This document shows positions 1-9,863 of a DNA stretch of 64,000 bases, one piece after another. Both the position numbers and the translations under genes were made by a program. The stretch is from Prochlorococcus sp. AG-355-P07 (lineage in GTDB: Bacteria; Cyanobacteriota; Cyanobacteriia; PCC-6307; Cyanobiaceae): assembly GCA_003280575.1 (NCBI GenBank), contig QCEN01000005.1:1-64000 (forward strand), written 5' to 3'. Numbering within the stretch: position 1 is the stretch's first letter; the number at the start of each line of letters is the position of its first letter. The notes beneath the pieces are model-generated. The model saw nothing but the letters and a program-made list of their open reading frames with translations. It searched no databases and was not told the DNA's origin.

Positions 1-2
1 TT

Positions 3-695
3 GCAAATTCAGAGACTGATAGGCTAACAAGACTTGTGAATGATGTATTAGATTTATCAAGATTAGAGTCAGGTAAAATAATTCAACTAGAGGAAATGGA
101 TATAAAACCTGCGATAGAGCAGACTCTTAGAAATTACAGACTTAACGCTACAGAAAAAAATGTTTCATTGGCGCATGACATAGAAGAAACTATTCCTCCA
201 ATTCTTGGTAATTTTGATTTACTTTTGCAAGTTTTTGATAATTTGCTTGGTAATGGATTGAAATTTAGTCCTAAAAACAGCAACCTTATGATTAGAGCTT
301 ATACTTGGCCAGATTCCTGTCCTGCCCTCCCGCCAAGTAACTTAGACGATGCAGCTCCTCAATGTGAGTTAGTTTCACCACTACCAAAAGTAAGAATTGA
401 GATTGCTGATACAGGATCAGGAATATCGCAAGCGGATCAAGAAAAGATATTCGACCGTTTTTATAGAGTGGAGAATTCCGTTCATACTGAGCAAGGTACT
501 GGTTTAGGTTTATCTATTGTGAGGGGCATAATTGAGAAACATGGCGGAGAAATCCGTATGGCTAGTGAAATAGGAGTTGGAACCACCTTTTGGTTTGATT
601 TGGCATTAGCACAAACTGATAAAGATGAATTATTGACTCAAACTATTAATAATGTAGATTCTTTTACTGGCTCTGAAGTTAAAGAAATTATCTAA
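3..695 (+). CDS. nblS: Sensor histidine kinase, NblS/Hik33 type (3' part)
   Basis: The gene enters from the left edge; frame 3 is open from base 3, so the GTG at 36 in the ORF track is not the true start. What is visible is the end of the dimerisation helix (NDVLDLSRLESGK) and a full HATPase_c domain: N box DNLLGNGLKFSP, G1 box IADTGSGIS, then FDRFYR and the G2 box GTGLGLSIVRGII. The phosphorylated His lies outside the window. The insert between the N and G1 boxes and the position next to kaiC fit the NblS/Hik33 (DspA) kinase, which in cyanobacteria responds to high light and nutrient stress and controls hli genes. The stop overlaps the kaiC stop by four bases (convergent). The kinase assignment is firm; the NblS orthology is inference from context. 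Confidence 0.85.
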   Translation, partial: ANSETDRLTRLVNDVLDLSRLESGKIIQLEEMDIKPAIEQTLRNYRLNATEKNVSLAHDIEETIPPILGNFDLLLQVFDNLLGNGLKFSPKNSNLMIRAYTWPDSCPALPPSNLDDAAPQCELVSPLPKVRIEIADTGSGISQADQEKIFDRFYRVENSVHTEQGTGLGLSIVRGIIEKHGGEIRMASEIGVGTTFWFDLALAQTDKDELLTQTINNVDSFTGSEVKEII

Positions 696-2221
696 TTATT
701 TTCTATCCCTTTAAAAATATTTTGAACATTTTGATCAGGAGCAACCCTATGAGGAGCACCGCTAAATATCTGCTCAAAGTTAGAAAAGGAATCTTTTATT
801 TCAGGACCATTTTTAGTGATAATAAATTCTCTTATTCTTTTATCATGCCATGATCCCCTCATTTTAAAAACATTTAAAGCTCTAGCCATCTCTCCTTTTA
901 TTTCGACATACTGGAGTAACAATATAGTATCTGTAATCGTTGAAATGTGAGAATCAGTAATAGAATGGCTACCCATAAATTCTTCTGCAGTATTAGTAAA
1001 AAAGCCTGCTATTTCTTCTTGTTTGGTATAACCAGTTACTGCGATAACAAACTGTCTGAACGCATTCAAACTTACACCTCGAGCTAATGCTGATAAAGAA
1101 TCTATTGCCATTCTCTTTGGTTTAAATTGATTAATTTGCGTTTTTATGATTTGTAAGTGATCTTCCAAACCAGTTGATTCAGGATATGCACAAATAATTT
1201 TTAGTAACCCATCACTTTCCATCTTTTCAAAATCTATACCCCAACTTGTAGCATTCCTAAGTAATTGGGCCCTAGATTCCTCATAGGCAAAAAGTATTGC
1301 TCTTTCGCCGTTGTTATACGCGTCTTCTACAAATTTCGATACAAGCATTGTCTTACCAGTACCAGTAGCACCTGTAGCGAGGATAATGGAATCTTGAAAA
1401 TAACCTCCTCCACACATTTCGTCAAGATCTTTAACTCCTGAACTAATCCTAATATTAGAAGATCTTTGCGTAAGTCTCATTGCTCCAAGGGCAAACACAC
1501 TTATACCATCAGTTCCCATAGTAAAAGGATATTCCCCTTTCATATGAACTGTACCTCTTAACTTCAAAACTTCTAAAGTTCTTCTTCTCTTCTCTGATTC
1601 CAGAACATTTCTTAGTAGGACAACATTATCAGAAACAAATTCTTCTACTCCATATCTAGCAATAGGTCCGTAATCATCAACCCTTTCTGTAGTCATCACT
1701 GTTGTTACTCCTATTTCTTTCAATCTTGCTATTAGTCTAAATATTTCTCTTCTGACAACATAAATAGCATCATATTGTTGGAAAACCGCAGTTATTGAAT
1801 CTATTGCAACTCTTTTGGCTTTATATTTTCTTATCGCGTAACTAATTCTCTCAATAAGACCAGACAAGTCAAAGTTACCGGCGACATCTTGACCATCAGG
1901 ATCGGGAGAAGCATCTAATATAAATAACTTATTTTGATCAATTAATTCTTGCAAATCCCATCCAAAACTAGCAGCATTTCTTATTATGTCTAAAGGCGAT
2001 TCTTCAAATGTGACGAATATCCCTGGCTCATCAAAATTAAAAATCCCATGGTGCAAGTATTGAAGCGAAAAAACAGTTTTACCAGTGCCTGATGTACCAC
2101 TAACGAGCGTACTGCGTGATACAGGCAACCCTCCCCTACAAACATCATCGAAGCCTTCTATGCCTGTAGGTAATTTTTGAACTTGCATTTTATTTGATTT
2201 GCCAAATTTCTTATCTTTCAT
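692..2221 (-). CDS. kaiC: Circadian clock protein KaiC
   Basis: A double RecA-like ATPase of 509 residues. The first domain has Walker A GTSGTGKT and the second GATGTGKT; each is followed by an acidic catalytic segment (VTFEE, FAYEE). The C-terminal domain keeps the autophosphorylation neighbourhood DSHISTITDT, in which the adjacent Ser-Thr pair corresponds to S431/T432 of Synechococcus KaiC. The start was set at ATG 2221 (MKDKKFGK) because the twelve codons added by the track (MFILFNFLQHIT) are not KaiC-like. It lies downstream of kaiB on the same strand with a gap of about 70 bases, forming a kaiBC pair. Without KaiA the pair is thought to act as an hourglass-type timer in Prochlorococcus. 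Confidence 0.97.
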   Translation of the reverse strand: MKDKKFGKSNKMQVQKLPTGIEGFDDVCRGGLPVSRSTLVSGTSGTGKTVFSLQYLHHGIFNFDEPGIFVTFEESPLDIIRNAASFGWDLQELIDQNKLFILDASPDPDGQDVAGNFDLSGLIERISYAIRKYKAKRVAIDSITAVFQQYDAIYVVRREIFRLIARLKEIGVTTVMTTERVDDYGPIARYGVEEFVSDNVVLLRNVLESEKRRRTLEVLKLRGTVHMKGEYPFTMGTDGISVFALGAMRLTQRSSNIRISSGVKDLDEMCGGGYFQDSIILATGATGTGKTMLVSKFVEDAYNNGERAILFAYEESRAQLLRNATSWGIDFEKMESDGLLKIICAYPESTGLEDHLQIIKTQINQFKPKRMAIDSLSALARGVSLNAFRQFVIAVTGYTKQEEIAGFFTNTAEEFMGSHSITDSHISTITDTILLLQYVEIKGEMARALNVFKMRGSWHDKRIREFIITKNGPEIKDSFSNFEQIFSGAPHRVAPDQNVQNIFKGIENN

Positions 2222-2292
2222 AGTGATGTGCTGAAGAAAATTAAATAAAATAAACAATTAAGTTATTTCTAAGCATAAAAGTTTTCTATTTA

Positions 2293-2610
2293 TTATAAAT
2301 CTCCACTATATTCAGTTTCAGTTAATTCATCAAAAAGTAAATCTAAACCGATTAAAACTTTTTCTCTATCAGAAAGGTCGCCAATGATTCTCCTAACTGG
2401 TGGAGGTAAAATTTTAGATAAAGTTGGAGTAGCAAGAATCTTATCCTCCTCTGCAAGTTGTGGTTGCTTAAGTACATCTATAACCTTTAAGGCGTAAACT
2501 CCTTTAAATTCATTTTCTAGAATTTCTCTAAGTGTATTTAAAGCTCTCATTGAATTAGGAGTATTTCCAGCAACATATAGTTTTAAAATATAAGTTTTTC
2601 TTGCTGCCAT
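2293..2610 (-). CDS. kaiB: Circadian clock protein KaiB
   Basis: 105 residues with the thioredoxin-like KaiB fold: [18 protein letters not shown] at the N-terminus, the central [23 protein letters not shown] and the acidic tail. KaiB binds phosphorylated KaiC and resets it. It is the first gene of a kaiBC pair. The 145 bases between its start and divergent rplU contain no kaiA-like reading frame, although marine Synechococcus carry kaiA at exactly this position. Confidence 0.97.
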   Translation of the reverse strand: MAARKTYILKLYVAGNTPNSMRALNTLREILENEFKGVYALKVIDVLKQPQLAEEDKILATPTLSKILPPPVRRIIGDLSDREKVLIGLDLLFDELTETEYSGDL

Positions 2611-2755
2611 TATTTTGATTCCTCAAATTGATATAGTAGATTTAAAACGACCCTTGACTTATTACACTATAAAATAAGAAAATAAACAAATTATTATGAT
2701 TGCTTATCTGGCTTAATCAAATTTTTAAATTTGAGCCTATGAGCGTCCCTAAGAT

Positions 2756-3181
2756 ATGACAAATTCTAAAAACTCCTCGAACAATTCTTCTAAAAGTAAT
2801 GAATTGTATGCAATAGCAGAAACTTCAGGCCAACAATTTTGGTTCGAAGTCAACAGATATTATGACATTGATAGGTTAAATGCAAAAGAAAAAGATAAGA
2901 TAACTCTAGAAAAAGTTTTACTTTTAAAGGATAAAAATTCCATTTCTATTGGTAAACCTTACATTAAAGATGCAAAAATTGAATTAGAAGTTGTTGCGCA
3001 CAAAAGAGATAAGAAAATTCTTGTATACAAGATGCGTCCTAAAAAAAAGACAAGAAGAAAAATGGGACATAGACAAGAACTTACAAGAGTTATGGTAAAA
3101 TCTATATCAGTTACAAAAAGTTCTACTAAGTCTTCTTCTCAAAAAGAAACTGTAAAAAAGGAACCTAAACCAAAATCTTAA
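2756..3181 (+). CDS. rplU: 50S ribosomal protein L21
   Basis: 141 residues. The core from ELYAIAETSGQQFWFEVNRYY to the RPKKKTRRKMGHRQELTRV segment is typical L21, which binds 23S rRNA near L20. Relative to the usual length of about 103 residues there is a Ser/Asn-rich N-terminal extension of about 16 residues and a Lys/Ser-rich tail. It is followed 23 bases later by rpmA, the standard rplU-rpmA operon. The AUG at 2756 is the first in frame. Confidence 0.96.
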   Translation: MTNSKNSSNNSSKSNELYAIAETSGQQFWFEVNRYYDIDRLNAKEKDKITLEKVLLLKDKNSISIGKPYIKDAKIELEVVAHKRDKKILVYKMRPKKKTRRKMGHRQELTRVMVKSISVTKSSTKSSSQKETVKKEPKPKS

Positions 3182-3204
3182 AATCTACAATTTAATCATT
3201 ACTA

Positions 3205-3465
3205 ATGGCACATAAAAAAGGAACAGGTTCTACAAGGAACGGGAGAGATTCAAACTCTAAAAGATTAGGAGTTAAAGCTTATGGTGGTGAAAAAGTATCT
3301 GCAGGATCAATTTTGATTCGCCAAAGAGGTACCTCTTTTCTTCCAGGAATAAATGTTGGCAAAGGTAAAGATGATACTCTTTTTGCACTTAAAGAAGGAA
3401 TCGTAAACTTTGAAAGCATAAAGAGAAATCTAAGAAATAGAAAAAGAGTTAATATAGTTATCTAA
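3205..3465 (+). CDS. rpmA: 50S ribosomal protein L27
   Basis: 86 residues beginning [20 protein letters not shown], the diagnostic L27 N-terminus that reaches the peptidyl transferase centre, then [20 protein letters not shown]. It is second in the rplU-rpmA operon. Its last eight bases overlap the convergent methyltransferase gene. Confidence 0.97.
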   Translation: MAHKKGTGSTRNGRDSNSKRLGVKAYGGEKVSAGSILIRQRGTSFLPGINVGKGKDDTLFALKEGIVNFESIKRNLRNRKRVNIVI

Positions 3466-4198
3466 TTTTCTTGTAAGCTCTTGTAGTTATGAGAATAGGA
3501 TGAAAAACTTCTAAAAAATTTGATTGAATTGTTTTAAAAAAGTTTTCAATAATTTGATTATCATCTACATGGAATGGATATTCATTTTTTTCTCCTTTAT
3601 AAAAATACCAATTCAATAAAGCAATAGAATTACAATCCATAATCTCATTAAAAATCTCAATTTGGGTAGCTGGATTAGCTAGATGTTCCAAAACATCAAG
3701 ACAAACTATGGTATCAAATTTCGAAATTTGTGCATCCTTAATTGACTCAAAAAAAGTAATCTTTTTTTCAACTCCTAAGGCCTTAGCCCTATACTCAACA
3801 AAGTTTCTATTTGTTTCATTAATATCTACAAAAAAAACATGCTCAACTTTTGAAGACATCGCATTAGCCAATGCATGCGTACCAATCCCTCCTCCGAAAT
3901 CTAAAACTAAATCTCTAGAAAATCTTTGCTGAAGTTTTAAAGTATCAGCAATATAATCCTTGCTTGTAATATGCCAAGCAGCTAAATCAGCTAAATGCCT
4001 ATCTCCAACTATCTTTGTATAGAAATCTGATATATCACTTAAAGCGTCACCAGGGTGTAAATTTGCTAAATTCATCTTTGCATTTGCAAGGAATCCATCT
4101 AAATCACATTCTTTAATAGATAAGAATTCCATTAAATGTGATTTCAAATTGAAAGAATTGTCTAAAAACTCTTTTAAGATAAAATTATTGTTTTTCAA
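3458..4198 (-). CDS. SAM-dependent methyltransferase, class I, target unknown
   Basis: 246 residues. The N-terminal 90 residues are not recognised. A Rossmann methyltransferase core follows with motif [14 protein letters not shown], a motif II acidic position in FVDINETN and motif [17 protein letters not shown]. These show S-adenosylmethionine binding; nothing in the sequence identifies the acceptor. It is convergent with rpmA (eight-base overlap) and divergent from truB. Conserved neighbours are translation genes, but this is not enough to claim an RNA or ribosomal substrate. Confidence 0.75.
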   Translation of the reverse strand: MKNNNFILKEFLDNSFNLKSHLMEFLSIKECDLDGFLANAKMNLANLHPGDALSDISDFYTKIVGDRHLADLAAWHITSKDYIADTLKLQQRFSRDLVLDFGGGIGTHALANAMSSKVEHVFFVDINETNRNFVEYRAKALGVEKKITFFESIKDAQISKFDTIVCLDVLEHLANPATQIEIFNEIMDCNSIALLNWYFYKGEKNEYPFHVDDNQIIENFFKTIQSNFLEVFHPILITTRAYKKIR

Positions 4199-4274
4199 TT
4201 TCTTACTCTAAATTTTCAATACCAAAATCATAGAATGGTTATAAATCTTTCTCAAAGTATTCTTAATATAAAAA

Positions 4275-5198
4275 ATGGAAACTAAAGATGGATTCTTGGT
4301 AATTAATAAGGGAAAAGGCTGTACTTCACATGATTGTGTTAAACAAATAAGGAGTTTACTAAATATAAAAAGGGTCGGGCATACAGGGACTCTTGACCCA
4401 GAAGTTATAGGAACATTACCAATCGCGATAGGCAGTGCAACAAGATTTATTCAATATCTTCCTCAAGGTAAAACTTACATTGGACAAATTAAATTAGGGA
4501 TAAGAACTAATACTGATGATATTCACGGAGAAATAATTAATCAAAAAAGTTGGCCTAAAATTAGTCATGAAAAATTAGATCAATACTTAAATAGATTTAG
4601 AGGAATTATTAAACAAATTCCGCCTAAAGTATCTAGTGTGCATGTTAATGGAGAGAGAGCTTATAAAAAATCTTTTAGGAATGAAATTTTTGAATTGGCA
4701 CCAAGAGAAGTAAAGATAGAAGAGCTTATTTTAATGAAATGGGACCAACTAAACGGAATCATAGAAATAAAAATCAAATGTTCAGCTGGCACTTATATAA
4801 GAGCAATCGCAAGAGATATAGGAAAAATTCTTAATTCCGAAGGTTGCCTTCTACAACTAAAAAGAATTTCAGCTTCAGGCTTTGATGAACGAGACTCGAT
4901 AAAAATATCTGATATCGAAAAAGAAAAAAGGGGGGGGAACTCAAAAAAATTTATTATTCCAATAATTTCTGCTCTTAATCACATTTCAACATTTATCTTA
5001 AGTAATGAAGAGCAAATCAATTTTTGGCGAACAGGAAGAGCAATTAAAGTCGATCTTAATTACTTCCAGGAAAGCAATTCTTTTGACTATAAAAAACCCA
5101 TAAAAGTAATAGATCAAAAACAAACACTTCTTGGAATAGGCTTTTTAAATGAAGATCAATCTTATATAAATCCAAAATTAGTCCTTAATGCAAAATAA
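4275..5198 (+). CDS. truB: tRNA pseudouridine(55) synthase TruB
   Basis: 307 residues. N-terminal [17 protein letters not shown] and the catalytic motif [17 protein letters not shown], with Asp of TLDP as the nucleophile, are definitive for TruB, which makes pseudouridine 55 in the T loop of tRNAs. The RNA-binding segment [15 protein letters not shown] is also present. A C-terminal region of about 80 residues is less conserved. A run of seven G bases occurs at 4931-4937, unusual in this AT-rich DNA, but the frame remains open through it. Confidence 0.95.
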   Translation: METKDGFLVINKGKGCTSHDCVKQIRSLLNIKRVGHTGTLDPEVIGTLPIAIGSATRFIQYLPQGKTYIGQIKLGIRTNTDDIHGEIINQKSWPKISHEKLDQYLNRFRGIIKQIPPKVSSVHVNGERAYKKSFRNEIFELAPREVKIEELILMKWDQLNGIIEIKIKCSAGTYIRAIARDIGKILNSEGCLLQLKRISASGFDERDSIKISDIEKEKRGGNSKKFIIPIISALNHISTFILSNEEQINFWRTGRAIKVDLNYFQESNSFDYKKPIKVIDQKQTLLGIGFLNEDQSYINPKLVLNAK

Positions 5199-5206
5199 TT
5201 TAATTT

Positions 5207-6382
5207 CTATAGGTAATTTTTTCTAAAAGGTTTAATCTGCACACCCCTATAAAAATACTTTAATATTCTCTCAGCTTTTTGGCCTGTAGAAGCCAAATAT
5301 TTTGCACCCCATTGACTCATTCCAACTCCATGACCTGATCCCTGTCCAAAAACTATCAAACCTTTCTTTGTAGAAAATTTATTGTTTAATTCTTCCTCAA
5401 AAAATTTAAATCTCACAAAATTACTGTTGAGGCCTAATCTTTTTCTTAAAACTACCCCAGACATTTGATCAGAACCATAAGCCCCAATAAGTTTTACAAT
5501 TTTTACCCTGCCCGTGCTAGTTATATCTAGAATCTCTATATCTTTTAAACCTCCAATCTTGGGAAATAAATTTTTTAATTCATTACTAGAAAATTTTTTT
5601 TGCCATCTAAATTTTGGATTATTTTTATCAAAATCTTTCACACTTGATAAATATGGATATTTATTCTTCCATACATCTTGACTGTTTTCTGTCATTCCAC
5701 CTGAGCTACTATGGAACAAAGCATTAATTAATTTATTTTTATACGTCAAAACCAAAGATCTTGTACTTCTAACGGCTCTAATAGTTTTATAAGTTCTTGA
5801 CTCCAAACCATTATAGACTTGATTGTTCTGAGTTGAATCAATATCAAATAAATTATTTCCCTTTTGCTTTAAAGCATAAGTTCTTGAGGCAATTGCTTGA
5901 GCTTTTAATGCTTCAATAGGCCATTTTGTTGGCATCTCTGAACCAACTACACTGCTTAGGTATTTTTCAATTCCTAAAACATTCACCACCAATATTTCAG
6001 AATCAAGGACAAAGAGATCAAGCTTACCAGCAAATCTCTTCTGACCTACCCATATACCTCTTCCATCAAAAGATCTAACTTGAAATTGTTGATTACTTTT
6101 TAAGTCATATTTTTTTTGTTTATTTTTATCAAAATATAAAATTTTTCTATTTTTCTCATGTTTCAAAGTTAAACCTTTAATCTTCTTACTTGAAAAAAAT
6201 TCTCCCTCTATTATTAAAGGAATTGATTTATCTGATCTAATCCTTAAATTATCATTTTTTGATATTAAAACTCTAATTATTGGCTCTGCGGAGGCAAAAA
6301 CTCTTTCACTATGAAAAACACAAATAAATAAAATACTAATAAGGCAACATTTACTATAATAATTTTTAAATTTAAGTATCAC
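5207..6382 (-). CDS. SpoIID/LytB domain protein, exported
   Basis: 391 residues. An N-terminal hydrophobic stretch ending in FHSERVFA is a plausible signal peptide. The SpoIID/LytB core is recognised by SVVGSEMPTKWPIEALKAQA, IASRTYAL, SSSGGMTENSQDVW and the C-terminal GSGHGVGMSQWGAKYLA with FYRGV. In Firmicutes SpoIID is a lytic transglycosylase that cleaves denuded peptidoglycan. Cyanobacterial homologues are widespread and probably act on the wall, but their role is not established. It is convergent with truB (gap of eight bases). Confidence 0.85.
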   Translation of the reverse strand: MILKFKNYYSKCCLISILFICVFHSERVFASAEPIIRVLISKNDNLRIRSDKSIPLIIEGEFFSSKKIKGLTLKHEKNRKILYFDKNKQKKYDLKSNQQFQVRSFDGRGIWVGQKRFAGKLDLFVLDSEILVVNVLGIEKYLSSVVGSEMPTKWPIEALKAQAIASRTYALKQKGNNLFDIDSTQNNQVYNGLESRTYKTIRAVRSTRSLVLTYKNKLINALFHSSSGGMTENSQDVWKNKYPYLSSVKDFDKNNPKFRWQKKFSSNELKNLFPKIGGLKDIEILDITSTGRVKIVKLIGAYGSDQMSGVVLRKRLGLNSNFVRFKFFEEELNNKFSTKKGLIVFGQGSGHGVGMSQWGAKYLASTGQKAERILKYFYRGVQIKPFRKNYL

Positions 6383-6471
6383 TTTGTTTAAAAAACAAAT
6401 GCTTAATTTGCCTAATTTTGACTAAAAGTCTAGATTTAATCCAGATATAAAAATAAAAATATCATAAATAA

Positions 6472-7410
6472 GTGAATATCACCTTCTTAGGAACAAGTTC
6501 AGGGGTTCCATCCTTAACTAGAAATGTTTCTTCTCTAGCACTTAAATTATCTCAGTCATCAGAAGTTTGGCTTTTTGATTGTGGAGAAGGAACGCAACAT
6601 CAAATAATGAAAAGCAATATTAAATCTTCACAAATCAAGAAAATATTTATTACACATATGCATGGAGATCATATTTATGGTTTGCCTGGGCTTTTGGCTA
6701 CCTTAGGTTTATCAGGAAATAGTAAGGGTATTGAAATTTACGGTCCTTCAGAGTTGAGGAGTTTCATAAATTCTGCACTTAAAAGTAGTTTTTGCAAATT
6801 GTCGTTTCCATTGCACTTTGTGGAAGTTGAAAATTTTGCATCAGAAAATAAAATCCTTTTTGAAAACAGTAAAATAACAGTTAACTGCGCTTGTCTTAAA
6901 CATAAAATACCTGCTTTTGGTTATCGAGTGAGTGAAAAAGATAAACCAGGTATATTTGATATCAAAAAAGCAGAGTCTCTAAAAATAGCACCTGGACCAA
7001 TTTATTCAGAACTCCAAAAAGGTAAAAAAGTCGTATTAGCGGATGGTAGAACATTCGATGGAAAAGAATTCTGTGGGCCTCCTAGAGAGGGTGGAAGTTT
7101 TGTTTATTGCACAGATACTTTCTTCAGCGAATCCGCTGTTTCTTTATCGAAAAATGCCGATTTACTCGTACATGAATCGACTTTTTCAGATGAGGATGAA
7201 AGCATGGCATACGAAAAATTACATTCCACTACGATCATGGCAGCTAAAACAGCATTATTATCTAATACAAAGAAATTAATTATTACTCATTTAAGTCCAA
7301 GATATACTAATAAAAATGCAATTACGCCAAGCGATTTGCTTAAAGAGGCTCAAAAAGTTTTTCCAAATACTCAGCTTGCAAAAGATTTTCTAACGGCAGA
7401 AATAAAATAA
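6472..7410 (+). CDS. rnz: Ribonuclease Z (tRNA 3' endonuclease)
   Basis: 312 residues from a GTG start (MNITFLGTSSGVPSLTRN). The metallo-beta-lactamase motif is THMHGDHIYGLPGL. Further ligands lie in LKHKIPAFGYRV, YCTDTFFSE and the C-terminal LIITHLSPRY, and HESTF is typical of RNase Z. The enzyme removes 3' trailers from tRNA precursors; here the tRNA-Val gene encodes no CCA, so this step is needed. It is the first gene of a rightward pair with the pentapeptide protein. Confidence 0.93.
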   Translation: MNITFLGTSSGVPSLTRNVSSLALKLSQSSEVWLFDCGEGTQHQIMKSNIKSSQIKKIFITHMHGDHIYGLPGLLATLGLSGNSKGIEIYGPSELRSFINSALKSSFCKLSFPLHFVEVENFASENKILFENSKITVNCACLKHKIPAFGYRVSEKDKPGIFDIKKAESLKIAPGPIYSELQKGKKVVLADGRTFDGKEFCGPPREGGSFVYCTDTFFSESAVSLSKNADLLVHESTFSDEDESMAYEKLHSTTIMAAKTALLSNTKKLIITHLSPRYTNKNAITPSDLLKEAQKVFPNTQLAKDFLTAEIK

Positions 7411-7442
7411 ACTGCAACAGTTCGTGAGAAGAAGGGTCGTAA

Positions 7443-8045
7443 ATGACCAACCCATGGAATAATGGTTTTAGGTTTTCTATATTGATGTTGATCGAAATGG
7501 TTTCTATTTTTTCATCACTACATAAGTCTTGTAAAAGACTATTTATTTTTCTTCCGTTAATCATTGGTTTACTTATTAATCCAATCTCTGCAAACGCACT
7601 TTATCCTAGTGATCCTTCATCAGTTGACGTACTAAAAGATGATCTTCACGGTGCAGACCTTCATAATACTGAATATGTTAAATATGATTTATCTAATCAA
7701 GATTTAGGAGAAGCTAATCTTCAAGGCGCATATATGAGCGTAACAACTGCAAAAAACTCTAGTTTTAAAGGGGCCAATATGAAGGACCTTATTGCATATG
7801 CTACACGCTTTGATAATGCTGATTTTACAGATGCAAATCTTACCAATGGCGAGCTAATGAAAAGTGTTTTTGATGGGGCAACTATTGATGGAGCAGACTT
7901 TACTGATGCAAATCTTGATCTTTCTCAGAGAAAATCATTATGTGAAAGAGCTAGTGGAACTAACTCACAAACTGGAGTCAACACAATTGATAGTCTTGAA
8001 TGTACTGGCTTAAAAGGTTACATGCCTCCAAAGCCAAAAGCATAA
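7443..8045 (+). CDS. Pentapeptide-repeat protein, probably exported or lumenal
   Basis: 200 residues. A hydrophobic segment LFIFLPLIIGLLINPISANA looks like a signal peptide, and the true start may be ATG 7497 (MVSIFSSLH), giving 182 residues. Pentapeptide repeats (A-D/N-L-x-x pattern: GADLHNTEY, GEANLQGAY, GANMKDLIA, NADFTDANL, GADFTDANL) fill residues 75-160 and predict a right-handed beta-helix. Similar lumenal proteins are common in cyanobacterial thylakoids; the function is unknown. A strong terminator follows 37 bases after the stop, inside the convergent gene. Confidence 0.85.
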   Translation: MTNPWNNGFRFSILMLIEMVSIFSSLHKSCKRLFIFLPLIIGLLINPISANALYPSDPSSVDVLKDDLHGADLHNTEYVKYDLSNQDLGEANLQGAYMSVTTAKNSSFKGANMKDLIAYATRFDNADFTDANLTNGELMKSVFDGATIDGADFTDANLDLSQRKSLCERASGTNSQTGVNTIDSLECTGLKGYMPPKPKA

Positions 8046-8048
8046 TAT

Positions 8049-8423
8049 TTAAAGGTCACTGATTTTACAAGGCAAGATGTTACCAGGCTCTTTTGAGCCT
8101 GGTTTTTTGCTATACCACCATTCTTGTATATCAGAAGAAAATTTCTTTGAAAAAAGAGTTATAACTGTCTCAACAGGTTTTGATCCAGGTTCCAGAATCT
8201 GTACTGAGTAAGATGGGCATTTTCTTGAAGCCATATCAGCAACGAATCTAGAACCTATTCTTCTCCAACTAGGCTCCTTACTTCTCCAAGCAATCCTTGA
8301 ACAAGGCCAAGGTAACTCCTCCCTATCATAAAGCCTGCAACATGGTCCAATTACCCTATAACTGTACTGACCTCCATAACTTGATTGAACACTGCCAGTC
8401 TTGAAAAATTCAAATTTATTCAT
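8049..8423 (-). CDS. Conserved hypothetical protein, Cys/Trp-rich
   Basis: 124 residues, no family recognised. It contains GPCCRLYDREELPWPCSRIAW-like Cys and Trp clusters, PSWRRIGSRFVADMASRKCP and a tail KKPGSKEPGN. It is rich in Arg, Trp and Cys compared with neighbours, and its codon use is normal. The tail is encoded by the same bases that form the terminator hairpin of the convergent pentapeptide gene. The gene stops four bases from that gene's stop. Confidence 0.6.
   Translation of the reverse strand: MNKFEFFKTGSVQSSYGGQYSYRVIGPCCRLYDREELPWPCSRIAWRSKEPSWRRIGSRFVADMASRKCPSYSVQILEPGSKPVETVITLFSKKFSSDIQEWWYSKKPGSKEPGNILPCKISDL
8083..8108 (+). terminator. Rho-independent terminator of the pentapeptide gene
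   Basis: Perfect 8-bp stem CCAGGCTC / GAGCCTGG with a TTTT loop, followed directly by six T. It lies 37 bases after the stop at 8045 and entirely inside the 3' coding region of the convergent gene on the minus strand. Confidence 0.9.
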
Positions 8424-8428
8424 TTATA

Positions 8429-8456
8429 AAAAAAGCCACCTTCATAGAGGGTGGCA
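8429..8456 (-). terminator. Rho-independent terminator of petF
   Basis: Read on the minus strand: GCCACC stem, 9-base loop, GGTGGC, then seven T. It lies 45 bases downstream of the ferredoxin stop and just upstream of the next minus-strand start at 8423. Confidence 0.88.
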
Positions 8457-8500
8457 GAGAAATGATAAATAATCAACTTTGGAAAATTAATTTTTTATAT

Positions 8501-8800
8501 TTAATATAATTCTTCTTCAGCGTGAGTTGTAATTGTTACATCAGAAGTTGGATAAGCAACACATGTAAGAACAAAACCAGCTTCTAGTTGGTCATCATCT
8601 AAAAAACTTTGATCTGATTGATCAACACTACCAGAAGTAACTTTTCCAGCGCATGTTGAACATGCTCCAGCTCTGCAAGAATAAGGAAGGTCGATACCCT
8701 GTTCCTCAGCAGCATCGAGGATGTACTGGTCATCAGGTACCTCAATAGTTGAATTAAGACCTTCACCTTCGTTGATGAGTGTAACTTTGTAAGAAGCCAT
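8501..8800 (-). CDS. petF: Plant-type [2Fe-2S] ferredoxin
   Basis: 99 residues. The cluster ligands are in [14 protein letters not shown] (C-x4-C-x2-C) with the fourth Cys in VLTCVAYP. The acidic surface ([25 protein letters not shown]) is typical of photosynthetic ferredoxin, which carries electrons from photosystem I to FNR, nitrite reductase and thioredoxin reductase. It has its own terminator and a 134-base upstream gap, so it is probably monocistronic. Confidence 0.95.
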   Translation of the reverse strand: MASYKVTLINEGEGLNSTIEVPDDQYILDAAEEQGIDLPYSCRAGACSTCAGKVTSGSVDQSDQSFLDDDQLEAGFVLTCVAYPTSDVTITTHAEEELY

Positions 8801-8934
8801 TTAAATAAAAAATTGTTGGTAATTAATACCTATCACATACATTTTTAACATCGATTGAGTCGATATGTGAGATTTTGAAGTAAAAAATGACACAATAAAA
8901 TGTATGAAAGAGTATCTATAAGAAAAACTTATAC

Positions 8935-9846
8935 TTAGGATAGATTACTTGATTTTTGAGCAGAAATGCATACCCAATCTTTTCTAGTTGATACATCCAA
9001 TAATTTCAAGTCATTATGAATTAATATTTTTATAATTTCATCTTTTTGGGAATTCAGAATTCCACTAAATATGACTACCCCATTGTTTTTCAAGCACTTA
9101 AAAATATTTGCAATCATTTCTTTAATTACTTCAGCAAGTATATTGCATAAAACAAAATCAAATTGTTTGAGTTGATTTTTTAAAATTACCTCATTAAAAG
9201 ATCCTAAATATGTATTTAAGTTTTTTAAATTACCAAAATTTAGTTGAAAATTAGAGTTAGTTGAATTTATAGCTAAATAATCATTATCCACTGCACAAAT
9301 CTCTTTAGCGCCTAGCAATCTTGCAGCAACACTCAAAATCCCACTACCACTTCCAATATCTAATACTTTTTTACCAGAAAATAAACTATTCTCCATTTTT
9401 TCTAAACAAAGATAAGTCGAAGGGTGACTTCCTGTACCAAAGGCTGCTCCAGGGTCAATTTTTATGATTTGTTTATCTTTAAATTTTTCATTTAGATTTA
9501 TCCAACAAGGCAATATTAAAAAATTATTTCCTACTAATTCAGGTGTCCAATATTTCTTCCAGCTGTTCAACCAATCCTCCTCTTTGATAATACTCCAGTC
9601 AAAAAATTGATTCTTAGGAGAATTTATATTTAGAAGTTCTCTAATTATTTTTTCAAAACCACTTCTAGAGGTCTTGCCCCAATCATTAAATCGAAGCCAT
9701 ATATTAACCTCTTTTTTATTTTCATTTTTTATTAAATATTCAAATGAAAAACTAAATATTCCCAGCTCATTTAATTTCCAAAAAATAATTTCTTCTGCAT
9801 CACTCTCTATCTGAAAAGTTAGTTTATACCAATCTTTAATTGCCAT
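8935..9846 (-). CDS. prmA: Ribosomal protein L11 methyltransferase
   Basis: 303 residues. SAM-binding motif [20 protein letters not shown], preceded by the PrmA signature [21 protein letters not shown] and followed by the N-P-P-Y-like CNILAEVI. PrmA trimethylates L11 in E. coli. The N-terminal domain is divergent. It lies 17 bases after serA on the same strand and is probably co-transcribed with it. Confidence 0.92.
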   Translation of the reverse strand: MAIKDWYKLTFQIESDAEEIIFWKLNELGIFSFSFEYLIKNENKKEVNIWLRFNDWGKTSRSGFEKIIRELLNINSPKNQFFDWSIIKEEDWLNSWKKYWTPELVGNNFLILPCWINLNEKFKDKQIIKIDPGAAFGTGSHPSTYLCLEKMENSLFSGKKVLDIGSGSGILSVAARLLGAKEICAVDNDYLAINSTNSNFQLNFGNLKNLNTYLGSFNEVILKNQLKQFDFVLCNILAEVIKEMIANIFKCLKNNGVVIFSGILNSQKDEIIKILIHNDLKLLDVSTRKDWVCISAQKSSNLS

Positions 9847-9863
9847 TTATATAGCAGGCCTCC

